Below are positions 34,390-42,329 of a stretch of DNA of 64,000 nucleotides, one piece after another; the stretch's first letter is position 1; every line of letters starts with the position of its first letter. Location of the stretch: assembly GCF_011089895.1 (NCBI RefSeq), contig NZ_JAANAT010000007.1, positions 1-64,000 on the forward strand, written 5' to 3'. This DNA is from Mucilaginibacter inviolabilis. GTDB lineage: Bacteria; Bacteroidota; Bacteroidia; Sphingobacteriales; Sphingobacteriaceae. The notes below the pieces were generated by a model, which ran no database searches, was not told the origin of the DNA, and was given only the letters and a program-made list of their open reading frames with translations. Both the position numbers and the translations under genes were made by a program.

Positions 34390-34548
34390 GGGAGCAAGGA
34401 TGAAAGGAGCAAAGAGTAAGGATTTTTTTGGAATAAAGATTTTTGGAACAAGGAGTAAAGACCTTTTTCGTTGCGTTGGAGATCCTTGTTCTTTGTTCCT
34501 TCTATCCTTAATCAAAGAAATCCTTACTCCAAAAATCCTTGCTCTAAA
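34390..34548. repeat. GGAGCAAGGA/TCCTTGCTC low-complexity inverted repeat
   Basis: Many short units (GGAGCAAGGA, GGAGCAAAGAGTAAGGA, GGAACAAGGAGTAAAGA) run on one side and their complements (ATCCTTGTTCTTTGTTCC, AATCCTTACTCC, AATCCTTGCTC) on the other. A fragment of the same wording (GAGCAAGGAACAAGGAGTAA) is inside icmF at about 56422. It fills the gap between the two minus-strand genes. Confidence 0.65.
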
Positions 34549-34550
34549 AA

Positions 34551-35480
34551 TCACACCCCAAACCTGATCCAGCCTTCACCTTCATAACCAAAGGCAAACT
34601 GTTTAGGGCGAAGTATTTCGGCCAGTATCTCAATAGAATCAACTATACGCGGGCCAGGGCGGTTAAAATATTGGTTACCATCAACTATAAAAAGTTGGTT
34701 GTTTTTGATGGCTTTAAGCTCGGCAAAGCCGGGCAGGCTCATTAAAATATCTATTTCTTTAAGTGTTCTTTCTATTGAAAAACCACAGGGCATCACCACT
34801 AAAAATTCGGGATCCTGCAGGCGGATATCGTCCCATTGTACGTAAGGCGAATGTTTGCCATCCTCCGCCACCAATATCGGGGTTCCACCGGCAATTTTTA
34901 CCAGACCGGGTACCCAGTTACCGGATACCATCATCGGGTCGAGCCACTCTATGCAGGCCACCGTTGGCCGGGCTTCACTAAACTTTAATTTATGCCTGAT
35001 GATATCTATACGCTCAGTCAGGCCTTCCACCAGCTCCTCTCCGGCTTTTGGAACATTCAACGCTTTGGCTATAGTAGTAATATCATTCAGGATATCATCC
35101 AGGCTATTGGGTTGTAACGAAATAATGCGGGCCTTTTTTTCCAGATAATCATCCAATGCCAGTTCCACATCGGCCAGCGAAACAGCACAAACCTCGCACT
35201 GATCCTGTGTGATCACCACATCAGGCGCCAGTTCTTTGATCTGCTCACGTTTTACCGTATATACCGACAATGCTTCGGTCAGGATCTCTTTTACTTTAAC
35301 ATCGATCTCCTTACTACTTAAGTTATCCGGAAAATTAGCTTCGGTACATACCGGCAACTGCTTTACAGATGCAGGATAATCACATTCATGCGAACGGCCA
35401 ACCAGCTTATCTTCAAGACCAAGGGCACAAATTATTTCGGTAGCGGACGGTAGTAAGGAAACTATTTTATCAGTTGACAT
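34551..35480 (-). CDS. Helical-backbone metal receptor, cobalamin-binding (BtuF-like)
   Basis: A 309-residue substrate-binding protein of the class III (BtuF/FhuD) fold. The N-terminus MSTDKIVSLLPSATEIICALGL, the RSHECDYP turn, EVCAVSLADVE near 120, and the AGG and GFSIERTL segments match cobalamin-binding relatives. The longer frame to 35642 only adds repeat-encoded residues (HICTSAYPHIYN type), so the ATG at 35480 is chosen. No signal peptide is visible, which is unusual for a periplasmic binding protein but common in this Bacteroidota subgroup. No permease or ATPase is adjacent. Cobalamin use in the cell fits the IcmF gene at 54984. Confidence 0.8.
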   Translation of the reverse strand: MSTDKIVSLLPSATEIICALGLEDKLVGRSHECDYPASVKQLPVCTEANFPDNLSSKEIDVKVKEILTEALSVYTVKREQIKELAPDVVITQDQCEVCAVSLADVELALDDYLEKKARIISLQPNSLDDILNDITTIAKALNVPKAGEELVEGLTERIDIIRHKLKFSEARPTVACIEWLDPMMVSGNWVPGLVKIAGGTPILVAEDGKHSPYVQWDDIRLQDPEFLVVMPCGFSIERTLKEIDILMSLPGFAELKAIKNNQLFIVDGNQYFNRPGPRIVDSIEILAEILRPKQFAFGYEGEGWIRFGV

Positions 35481-35483
35481 GTT

Positions 35484-35646
35484 GTAAATGTGCGGATATG
35501 CAGATGTGCAAATGTGCAGATGATTTATTTGATGTGCAAATGATTGATTAAATGTGTTTACCACAGTACGGTCAACAATCTGCACATCTATAATTTGCAC
35601 ATCCGCACATCTACTATCATCTGCACATTTGCATATCCGCACATTT
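35484..35646. repeat. TGTGCGGATATGCAGATGTGC inverted repeat in the divergent gap
   Basis: AAATGTGCGGATATGCAGAT at 35486 onward is mirrored by ATCATCTGCACATTTGCATA and TCCGCACATTT near 35615-35645, with smaller TGTGCAAATG units between. It lies between the BtuF-like and LysE genes and reads as codons only by chance on the minus strand. Confidence 0.75.
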
Positions 35647-35660
35647 ACCCCTTATCTTTG
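35628..35660 (+). promoter_or_regulatory. Bacteroidota-type promoter of the LysE gene
   Basis: -33 element TTTG at 35628-35631, then 21 bases, then the -7 element TATCTTTG at 35653-35660; the ATG follows 5 bases later. The mRNA leader would therefore be very short or absent. The -33 lies within the flanking repeat. Confidence 0.6.
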
Positions 35661-35665
35661 CGCCA

Positions 35666-36289
35666 ATGATATTCCTAACCTTTTTTATCGGGATAATTGC
35701 CAATTTTATTGGTTATATACCCCCGGGAAACATAAATCTAACCCTGATACAGATCACTATGAATCGTGGGATGAAAGAGGCAGTACGTTTTATTACTGCT
35801 TTTTCCTGCGTTGAATTTTTCTTTACCTACTTCATCATGCATGCCGCCCGCTGGCTATCCGGCGAGTTAAAATTATCAGTTATTATCGACTGGATAATGG
35901 TGATCCTGTTTGGTGTTTTGGGTACTATTACCTGGGTAAATCGTAATAAACCACCAGAAACCCATTACTCCGAACATGCCAGTATCAAATATGGCATACT
36001 TCTTGGCTTTTTAAACCCTATGCAGGTACCTTTCTGGATGGTGACGGGTACTTACCTCATTACTCATGAGTGGATACTGGATGGACGTATCGCACTGATT
36101 ATCTTTAGTATTGGTTCGGCAGCAGGCGCGTTCCTCTGTTTGTTTCTTTATGCCAAATTTGCCAAATACATCCAGGATAAATTTGCGCTGAGCACCCGTT
36201 TTATCAATACGGGTATTGCTGTCCTATTCTTCGCTTTTGCGGGGTATCACATCGTAAAACAGATCTATTTGTCGTTTTTTAAGCACTAA
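35666..36289 (+). CDS. LysE-family transporter
   Basis: A 207-residue inner-membrane protein with six hydrophobic segments and the LysE signature near the N-terminus (FIGYIPPGNINLTLIQITMN). Further features are GILLGFLNPMQVPFWMVTG in the middle and a final hydrophobic helix ending FAGYHIVKQIYLSFFKH. Members export amino acids or related small molecules; the substrate here is unknown. It stands next to a Crp/Fnr-type regulator, 41 bases downstream, but the latter has its own -7 motif. Confidence 0.83.
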   Translation: MIFLTFFIGIIANFIGYIPPGNINLTLIQITMNRGMKEAVRFITAFSCVEFFFTYFIMHAARWLSGELKLSVIIDWIMVILFGVLGTITWVNRNKPPETHYSEHASIKYGILLGFLNPMQVPFWMVTGTYLITHEWILDGRIALIIFSIGSAAGAFLCLFLYAKFAKYIQDKFALSTRFINTGIAVLFFAFAGYHIVKQIYLSFFKH

Positions 36290-36317
36290 TATCCAGAGCT
36301 TATTAGCTGGTCTTTTT

Positions 36318-36325
36318 TAATTTTG
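36318..36325 (+). promoter_or_regulatory. -7 element before the Crp/Fnr gene
   Basis: TAATTTTG ends 5 bases before the ATG at 36331, the same short-leader arrangement as at 35653. Confidence 0.5.
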
Positions 36326-36330
36326 ATTCC

Positions 36331-36909
36331 ATGTTCAATCACTTTCGTAAATATCTTGAAGATAAGATTATCATTTCTGAGGGTGATTATCAACTCATAG
36401 AATCTGTATGCATTATCAAAAAGCTCAGAAAACATCAGTTTTTATTATCAGAAGGCGATGTGTGCACCTTTAACGGATTTGTATGTGATGGCTTTTTACG
36501 AAAGTACAGCGTGGATGACCGAGGTACAGAACATACTGTTTACTTTGCTACAGAAAATTGGTGGATCGCCGATCGTTTTAGCCTAATGGAGGGCACCCCA
36601 TCAAAATACTATATCGATGCAATTGAAAACTCGGCGGTATTACTCATCAGTAAGTTAAATTACGAAATGATATGCGAAAAGATCCCGGCATTTAAGGATA
36701 TGGTTAATCAGATATTGCAACGAAGTTTAAACGCTACACACGAGCGCATCAACACCACCTTGCAATCAACTGCAGAAGAAAAATATAATCAATTCTTAAA
36801 GTCATTCCCCAATTTGGCTAATCGTACGCCAAGACATATCCTGGCTTCTTACCTGGGCATTACCCCCGAAACATTAAGCAGGATACGAAAACAGGTTTCC
36901 TCTAAATAA
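36331..36909 (+). CDS. Crp/Fnr-family transcriptional regulator
   Basis: A 192-residue regulator with an N-terminal cyclic-nucleotide-binding-like beta roll (about 20-120, LSEGDVCTFNGFVCDGFLRK) and a C-terminal helix-turn-helix (TPRHILASYLGITPETLSRIRK, about 164-186). The usual RxS-type phosphate pocket is not obvious in the beta roll, as in many Bacteroidota members that do not bind cAMP. No Fe-S cysteine cluster is seen. It directly precedes a plus-strand group of NTF2-like, VOC and NTF2-like genes, which are plausible targets. Confidence 0.87.
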   Translation: MFNHFRKYLEDKIIISEGDYQLIESVCIIKKLRKHQFLLSEGDVCTFNGFVCDGFLRKYSVDDRGTEHTVYFATENWWIADRFSLMEGTPSKYYIDAIENSAVLLISKLNYEMICEKIPAFKDMVNQILQRSLNATHERINTTLQSTAEEKYNQFLKSFPNLANRTPRHILASYLGITPETLSRIRKQVSSK

Positions 36910-37009
36910 TCTGTAAAAAATTCTCTTGACATTTATCAAGAGTTTTTGAATCAAATATCATTTTTTCCCCGGAGGGTATGGCTGAACTTTGTATTAAAAT
37001 TTATCAGTC

Positions 37010-37450
37010 ATGTCAACACATAACAACATAGAACTATCCAAAGAAAGCGAGGAAACGCAACGGGTGCTAAACGGTTTTTTCCAGGGAACTGCCGAAAATA
37101 ACCCGGAGGCAATTGCCCAATACATAGCGGATGATGTGGATTTTTATATCGCGGAATCGCCATTTATGCCCTGGACCGGCAAAAAAAACAGCAGGCAGGA
37201 AGTAATAACCGCCTTACAACAACTTATAGAAGCACACAATACTGCCGAAGATGATTTTGAAATGGATCATACTTTTATTGACGGAACGGAAGCAGCCGTT
37301 TTTGGGAAAGCCGGCAGAACAGTAAAGGCAACCGGCAAAAAATTCAAAGAGCCATTTGTTATGCGCTTCACTATTGTAAACGGACACATTACCAGATTGC
37401 TGATGCTGGAAGACTCACATCAGATAGAAAAAGCATTTAAAGAGGATTAA
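37010..37450 (+). CDS. SnoaL/NTF2-like protein
   Basis: A 146-residue protein without signal peptide. The cone-shaped NTF2 fold can be read from QRVLNGFFQGTAENNPEAIA (helices), YIADDVDFYIAESPFMPWTG (first strand with a loop), and the C-terminal hairpin KKFKEPFVMRFTIVNGHITR. Members include ketosteroid isomerase-like enzymes and many of unknown role. The stop at 37450 is followed one base later by the start of the VOC gene, so the two are one transcript. Confidence 0.82.
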   Translation: MSTHNNIELSKESEETQRVLNGFFQGTAENNPEAIAQYIADDVDFYIAESPFMPWTGKKNSRQEVITALQQLIEAHNTAEDDFEMDHTFIDGTEAAVFGKAGRTVKATGKKFKEPFVMRFTIVNGHITRLLMLEDSHQIEKAFKED

Positions 37451-37451
37451 T

Positions 37452-38057
37452 ATGAAAAACAGATCATTAAGTATAACAAAGACTATTGTATCCATTGCTT
37501 TATTTTCAATAGTTGCAATAAAGCCGGCATTGGCACAAACGCCCGATCTGGTGGGTATGGATCATATTGGCTTTAACGTTCCTGACCTTGACCAGGCGGT
37601 GAATTTCTTTACTGATGTACTCGGCTTTCACAAGGTTTACGAGGAAGGCAAATTACCGCTTAATGCCGAGGCTAAAACGGCATTCAATATCAGGCAATCG
37701 GCAGAAATTACGCATATCGCGATGTTGGAAACTGGTAAAGGCAGCAACATCGAGTTATTTGAATATAACTCACCGGAAAGAAATATGAAAAGACCTATGA
37801 ATGACGACATGGGCTGGTATCATATAGCTATCTATACCAATAATATGGATAAAAGTGTGGCTTACCTCAAATCAAAAGGCGTTCGCATTATTGGCGCCCC
37901 TATTGAACATAAAACGGGCCCAAACGGCGGATTAACAGGCGTATATTTTGAAACACCCTGGGGGCTGCAGATCGAATTGGTAACTTACCCTAATGGAATG
38001 GCTTATGAGCAAACACATCCAAAGTATAAGTTATGGTCACCAAAAAATAACCGGTAA
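37452..38057 (+). CDS. Secreted VOC-family (glyoxalase-like) protein
   Basis: A 201-residue protein with a signal peptide (SIALFSIVAIKPALAQ), so it would act in the periplasm, which is rare for VOC enzymes. The domain starts MDHIGFNVPDLDQAVNFFTD and has two beta-alpha-beta-beta-beta modules: residues about 34-105 and 120-195. Metal-ligand candidates are His in MDHIGF, Glu in IELFEY, His in GWYHIAIYTN and Glu in GLQIELV, so the typical set is complete. It overlaps no gene but follows the NTF2 gene by one base. The reaction cannot be named. Confidence 0.83.
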   Translation: MKNRSLSITKTIVSIALFSIVAIKPALAQTPDLVGMDHIGFNVPDLDQAVNFFTDVLGFHKVYEEGKLPLNAEAKTAFNIRQSAEITHIAMLETGKGSNIELFEYNSPERNMKRPMNDDMGWYHIAIYTNNMDKSVAYLKSKGVRIIGAPIEHKTGPNGGLTGVYFETPWGLQIELVTYPNGMAYEQTHPKYKLWSPKNNR

Positions 38058-38089
38058 AAAATACCGCTTCCTAAAAGAATAATACAGAA

Positions 38090-38452
38090 ATGAGTATAGA
38101 AATTAAAAATCTGGTGCAAGCCCATTTGCAGATGTGGAGTGAGCTTTCCCATACAAAACGTTTGGCTTTAGCCAATAATATCTATGCAGCTAATATTGAA
38201 GTAATTGACCCCGAAGTAATTTTGAACGGCAGAGCCGAAGTAAGTGATTTTATCGGCAGTTTATTAAAACAGTATCCCGGGTTTGAATTTACTATTGCTA
38301 AACCCATAGAAACACATCATAACCGGGCCATACTTTCATGGCAGTTTGGGCCCCGAACAAAGCCAGATACTATAACCGGTCAAGATATATTTACAATTTC
38401 AGACGGGTATATAACCTCCATTTTAGTTTTTGTAAATGGAGTTACTAAATAA
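38090..38452 (+). CDS. NTF2-like/SnoaL protein
   Basis: A 120-residue cytoplasmic protein with the same fold class as the gene at 37010: helix VQAHLQMWSELSHTKRLALA, the central segment YAANIEVIDPEVILNGRAEV, and a final hairpin SWQFGPRTKPDTITGQDIFT. It lies 32 bases after the VOC gene and probably shares its transcript. No catalytic Asp-His pair can be set confidently. Confidence 0.78.
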   Translation: MSIEIKNLVQAHLQMWSELSHTKRLALANNIYAANIEVIDPEVILNGRAEVSDFIGSLLKQYPGFEFTIAKPIETHHNRAILSWQFGPRTKPDTITGQDIFTISDGYITSILVFVNGVTK

Positions 38453-38578
38453 ATATGTCCCATGCAAATCAACCTTAAAGACTGCGCTGTTAATAATCAC
38501 AATAGCAACACCATAATTTTTGGCAAAGGGGTGGAATAATTAGTCGGATTTTGCCATGCGTTTACTATTTTTAACGCC

Positions 38579-39139
38579 ATGCACCATCCTGAAGAAAACC
38601 CCTGGAAAATAACATCCGCAAAAAACGTTTATGATAATCCCTGGATAAACGTTACCGAATACCGGGTTATCAATCCATCGGGTAATCCGGGTATCTATGG
38701 CAAGGTTCATTTTAAAAATATAGCCATTGGTGTATTACCGCTTGATGATGAGCTCAACACTTACCTCGTGGGCCAGTTCCGTTTTCCGCTGAACCAATAT
38801 AGCTGGGAAATGCCCGAAGGCGGTGGCCCTGAGGGTACAGATGCGTTGGAATCGGCCAAACGTGAACTATTGGAAGAAACAGGTCTTAAAGCCGCGCAAT
38901 GGACAGAAATTCAGCGGATGCATCTCAGTAATTCTGTAAGTGATGAGTTGAGTATTATTTACCTGGCACGTGATCTTAGTCAGTTTGAGGCCGAACCCGA
39001 AGATACCGAGCAACTCACTATTCATAAAATTCCATTTGCCGAAATGTATCAAATGGTTTGCAACGGTCAGATCACCGATTCCATGACAGTGGCGGCCGTG
39101 CTAAAAGTGCAACTGCTTTTGTTAGAAAATCGCTTATAA
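38579..39139 (+). CDS. NUDIX hydrolase
   Basis: A 186-residue nucleoside-diphosphate-linked hydrolase of the ADP-ribose pyrophosphatase-like branch. The Nudix box reads GGGPEGTDALESAKRELLEE followed by TGL; the REL-LEE-xGL core is intact, while the first Glu of the usual pattern is replaced by Thr. The preceding WEMPEGG fits the ADPR-type subgroup. Expected substrates are ADP-ribose or similar. It starts an apparently single-gene transcript 40 bases before plsC. Confidence 0.85.
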   Translation: MHHPEENPWKITSAKNVYDNPWINVTEYRVINPSGNPGIYGKVHFKNIAIGVLPLDDELNTYLVGQFRFPLNQYSWEMPEGGGPEGTDALESAKRELLEETGLKAAQWTEIQRMHLSNSVSDELSIIYLARDLSQFEAEPEDTEQLTIHKIPFAEMYQMVCNGQITDSMTVAAVLKVQLLLLENRL

Positions 39140-39164
39140 AACACCTCATTTGCGCAAAAAGAAT

Positions 39165-39172
39165 TAAATTTG
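39165..39172 (+). promoter_or_regulatory. -7 element of plsC
   Basis: TAAATTTG ends 8 bases before the plsC ATG. No good -33 match at the normal spacing was found. Confidence 0.45.
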
Positions 39173-39179
39173 TTCGTCG

Positions 39180-39914
39180 ATGAAAAAGTTTTTAGGCTAT
39201 ATTTTATCCCCCCTTGCTATTGTAGCATTTTTTTTGGCACTTCTTATCTTTCATCCCATACAATGGGTGAGCTTCCGTTTGTTTGGATATGCCGCCCATA
39301 AACGCTCGGTTGATGCTTTGAACCTGTGTTTGCTAAGTACAGCTTATCTATTAGGAAACACGGTTACTTTTATCAATAAACAAAACCTGCCAACCGGCAG
39401 GCCTATTATATTTTTGGCTAATCATCAAAGCTTGTTTGATATACCTCCGCTCATATGGCACCTGCGTAAATATCATGCAAAATTTATCTCTAAAATTGAA
39501 TTAACCAAAGGCATCCCATCCATCTCTTATAACCTGAAACATGGCGGTGGTGCCAATATCGACCGTAAAGATTCGCGTCAGTCTATTGCCGAAATTGTAA
39601 AGCTGGCTCTGCGCATGAAAGAGAATAAATGGTCGGCCGTAATATTTCCCGAAGGCACACGTTCTAAAAACGGCGAGGTAAAAAGTTTCCAGGTGGGCGG
39701 TATCGCTACCATATTAAAAAAATGCCCGGAAGCGTTGCTAGTGCCTATTGCCATAAAAGATTCCTGGAAAATGATCCGCTATGGTTATTACCCACTCAAT
39801 ACTTTTACCCCCATGACCTGGGAAGTGCTTGACCCTATTGAACCAGGTAACGCCCCCATGGAAGACCTGGTACTGGAAGCTGAAAACCGTATTAAAGAAG
39901 CGCTGGGTAATTAA
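39180..39914 (+). CDS. plsC: 1-acyl-sn-glycerol-3-phosphate acyltransferase
   Basis: A 244-residue membrane-associated acyltransferase that makes phosphatidic acid from lysophosphatidic acid. The HX4D motif is NHQSLFD (about 82-88), the glycine-containing ELTKGIPSIS follows, and the FPEGTRS motif is at about 160. An N-terminal hydrophobic helix (about 8-30) anchors it. The glycerolipid role is the default; related enzymes acylate other lipids. Confidence 0.88.
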   Translation: MKKFLGYILSPLAIVAFFLALLIFHPIQWVSFRLFGYAAHKRSVDALNLCLLSTAYLLGNTVTFINKQNLPTGRPIIFLANHQSLFDIPPLIWHLRKYHAKFISKIELTKGIPSISYNLKHGGGANIDRKDSRQSIAEIVKLALRMKENKWSAVIFPEGTRSKNGEVKSFQVGGIATILKKCPEALLVPIAIKDSWKMIRYGYYPLNTFTPMTWEVLDPIEPGNAPMEDLVLEAENRIKEALGN

Positions 39915-40226
39915 TTATTGAATTACTGATTTATTGAATTAGTGATTTTTTTGAAAACTCAGATTGTTTTGTAGAGGCGCATTATTGTGCCTCCTTTTGT
40001 TTATACCCTTTCCTGGAAAACTTATTGTCCCTTACCAACAATCATGGTAATCCCATAATCCTGAAAATCCTGGTTCAGACAAATCTCTTCCAAATTTCCA
40101 ACGTGTTAATAATCAGTTAAATGTTAACAAATAAATGACGTGGTGTTTACGTTAATATGAAACCTTATCGCTTATTTTTATAGACCCATAAAAAAGGTCG
40201 GCAAAAATTTACCTAACACAAATTTT
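39915..40226. other. Intergenic region after plsC
   Basis: It holds an ATTGAATTACTGATTTATTG repeat tail (compare 20062-20213), a short hairpin GTAGAGGCGCATTATTGTGC with CTCC after it (39971-39998), and AT-rich sequence before the YkuK gene. No ORF or RNA gene is supported. Confidence 0.6.
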
Positions 40227-40700
40227 ATGACCTGGAGAAAATTCAGCGGCGAGGTTATCCAATCGTCCATTTTAGAAGAGGTTGAAAGAGCGATTGAAAG
40301 GGAAGCCAGCCTCGGCAACAAACTCAAAGTATGTATTGGCACCGACTCACAGGTGAAAGGAGCTGTAACCGACTTTGCAACCGTTATTGTTTTTTTACGG
40401 GAGCAACGCGGCGGTTTTATGTTCATTCATCAGGAACGTACCTCGCAAAAAATGAGCATCAAAGAAAGGATGCTGAGTGAAGTACAAAAGTCTATCGACA
40501 TTGCTTACAAGCTTTGCGATTTGCTTGACCTGTATGATGTTGACCTGGAGGTACATGCCGATATCAACACCAATCCAATGTTTAAATCGAACCAGGCTTT
40601 ACATGAAGCCATGGGTTATATTTTAAGCATGGGCTTTGTGTTTAAGGCCAAACCCGAAGCTTTTGCCAGCTCATACTGCGCCAATAAAATAGTGCAGTAA
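40227..40700 (+). CDS. YkuK-like RNase H-fold protein (DUF458)
   Basis: A 157-residue cytoplasmic protein of the DUF458/YkuK family with an RNase H-like fold. Carboxylates that would bind metal are CIGTDSQVKG (about 35-44) and the VHADINTNP segment (about 112-120), with LHEAMGYILSMGF before the conserved C-terminal KPEAFASSYCAN. It is predicted to act on RNA or a DNA/RNA hybrid, but no substrate is known. Its promoter region is AT-rich and not otherwise informative. Confidence 0.83.
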   Translation: MTWRKFSGEVIQSSILEEVERAIEREASLGNKLKVCIGTDSQVKGAVTDFATVIVFLREQRGGFMFIHQERTSQKMSIKERMLSEVQKSIDIAYKLCDLLDLYDVDLEVHADINTNPMFKSNQALHEAMGYILSMGFVFKAKPEAFASSYCANKIVQ

Positions 40701-40760
40701 AAAGCGCAAAAGTAGCTGCGGCGTATTTATATTTGATTTATATACAAATCGAACATACCT

Positions 40761-41597
40761 ATGTCGCCACTAATTGAAATCAACGATCCGGCTTTGTCCG
40801 GCGCGAATACCATTCTTATCGACGCCCGTGCCGGGCAGGATGCACACCAACGCTACCTTGCCGGCCATCTGAAAAACGCGGCTTTTGTTGACCTTGACAA
40901 AGATCTTGCTTCTAAAGTTACCGATGCATCCCAGGGCGGAAGGCATCCCTTACCCGATATTCATGATTTTTCGGCCTTATTAGGTAAACTGGGTATAACG
41001 CCACAAAGCCATGTGGTTGTTTATGACGATAAGGCAGGTGCCTTTGGCGGTGCCCGTTTCTGGTGGATGCTGAATGCCATTGGTCATACCCATGTACAGG
41101 TGCTGAACGGTGGCCTGAATGCCGCGATAAAAGCAGGCATTGAATTAAGTACTGAAGAATATACGCCAACATCTGTTTCAGCTTATCCTGTAAATGGCGG
41201 CTTTGAAGGCACGGTTAATCTGGAAGAAACCGGCAGTGCGGCGCGTAACGAAGGCCGCGTTGTAATAGATGTTCGTGAAACGCCACGTTACCTGGGCCAA
41301 ACCGAACCGATTGATCTGATAGCCGGACACATCCCCGGCGCCCTTAACCTGCCCTATATTTATAATCTGAATGCCGATGGCAAATATCTCCCGGCAGATA
41401 CCTTGCGACAGCTTTATAATGATGCTATTGACCAGGTAGATCACAGCCAGGTGATTGTACATTGCGGATCGGGAGTTACAGCATGTCATACCCTGTTGGG
41501 CATGGCCTATGCAGGTATTATCGGACCAAAATTGTACGTGGGTTCGTGGAGCGAATGGTCGCGCAGGGATTTACCCATCGGCACAACTCACCGGTAA
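40761..41597 (+). CDS. Rhodanese-family sulfurtransferase (tandem domain)
   Basis: A 278-residue protein with two rhodanese domains. The first (about 1-125) begins with ANTILIDARAGQ and lacks an active cysteine in the expected loop; the second (about 155-278) ends with VIVHCGSGVTACHTLLGM, whose CGSGVTA loop holds the active Cys (about 232). This arrangement, inactive first and active second domain, is that of thiosulfate and 3-mercaptopyruvate sulfurtransferases. The loop CGSGVTA favours the mercaptopyruvate type. It moves sulfur from a donor to cyanide or a thiol acceptor. Confidence 0.88.
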   Translation: MSPLIEINDPALSGANTILIDARAGQDAHQRYLAGHLKNAAFVDLDKDLASKVTDASQGGRHPLPDIHDFSALLGKLGITPQSHVVVYDDKAGAFGGARFWWMLNAIGHTHVQVLNGGLNAAIKAGIELSTEEYTPTSVSAYPVNGGFEGTVNLEETGSAARNEGRVVIDVRETPRYLGQTEPIDLIAGHIPGALNLPYIYNLNADGKYLPADTLRQLYNDAIDQVDHSQVIVHCGSGVTACHTLLGMAYAGIIGPKLYVGSWSEWSRRDLPIGTTHR

Positions 41598-41644
41598 GTT
41601 ACTGACTTCTAAAACAATTAGTCTTACGGATTGTCAGCCTTTTG

Positions 41645-42121
41645 ATGAAATCATACGTATTAAAAACAGAACAGGCCATACCCATTAGTTTGGATACGGC
41701 CTGGGATTTTTTCTCGTCGCCATTAAACCTGGCCAAAATTACGCCCCCGGATATGAGCTTTGTGGTAACATCTGATTATACGGCAGATACCAGAGTATAT
41801 CCCGGCATGATTATTACTTACAAAATAGCGCCGCTGCTGGGTATTAAAATGAACTGGATGACAGAGATAACCCACGTGGCCGACAAACAATATTTTGTTG
41901 ATGAACAGCGCTTTGGCCCTTATGCATTGTGGCATCACCAGCATCACTTTAAAGAGATAAATGGCGGTGTATTGATGAATGACATTTTACATTATGCTAT
42001 CCCCTACGGTTTTATAGGCAGGCTAAGCAACAGCGTTTTTGTAGGCAATAAAGTAAAGGAGATATTCGCTTTCAGGGAAAAGGCGATTGAGAAACTGTTT
42101 GGGAAGATGCGTTCCTTTTAG
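41645..42121 (+). CDS. SRPBCC-family protein
   Basis: A 158-residue START/Bet v1-like ligand-binding protein: the ALPISLDTAW-type strand (TEQAIPISLDTAWDFFSSPL), LAKITPPDMSFVV, and the C-terminal helix with FAFREKAIEKLFG. A TTG at 41642 precedes the ATG at 41645; the ATG is preferred. The protein resembles the small cell-division-inhibitor-like group named in some genomes, but nothing links it to division here. It starts 47 bases after the rhodanese gene. Confidence 0.78.
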   Translation: MKSYVLKTEQAIPISLDTAWDFFSSPLNLAKITPPDMSFVVTSDYTADTRVYPGMIITYKIAPLLGIKMNWMTEITHVADKQYFVDEQRFGPYALWHHQHHFKEINGGVLMNDILHYAIPYGFIGRLSNSVFVGNKVKEIFAFREKAIEKLFGKMRSF

Positions 42122-42204
42122 AATCATGAATCAAGAGTTAAGAATCAAGAAAACAACAACAGTTCCTGCGAGATTAACGCAGCGTATTTTCCTCGCTACC
42201 GCGA

Positions 42205-42310
42205 GATTAGCGTAGCGTATCTCGTGGACCGCATGTGGTAAGCTTCCAGCTTACGTCAGCTGAAAGCTGAAATCATATATACCACGAGCTGAAAGCTCGC
42301 GGCAGCAAAA
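42205..42310. repeat. Mixed palindromic repeats before the esterase cassette
   Basis: CGAGATTAGCGTAGCGTATC is the reverse complement of wording at 52110-52137 (GAGATACGCTGCGCTAATCTC). A second palindrome, AGCTTCCAGCTTACGTCAGC with GAGCTGAAAGCTCGCG, follows. A low-complexity AATCAAGAGTTAAGAATCAA stretch is at 42122-42150. It probably contains the transcript end of the minus-strand cassette. Confidence 0.6.
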
Positions 42311-42329
42311 AGTAGCAACTTATACGATA

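Noticed and set aside
34363..34554. Minus-strand ORF of 63 codons
   Set aside because: Made of the GGAGCAAGGA low-complexity repeat.
35481..35642. N-terminal extension of the BtuF-like ORF
   Set aside because: The 54 extra residues are encoded by the inverted repeat in the intergenic gap; MSTDKIVSLLPS is the family N-terminus.
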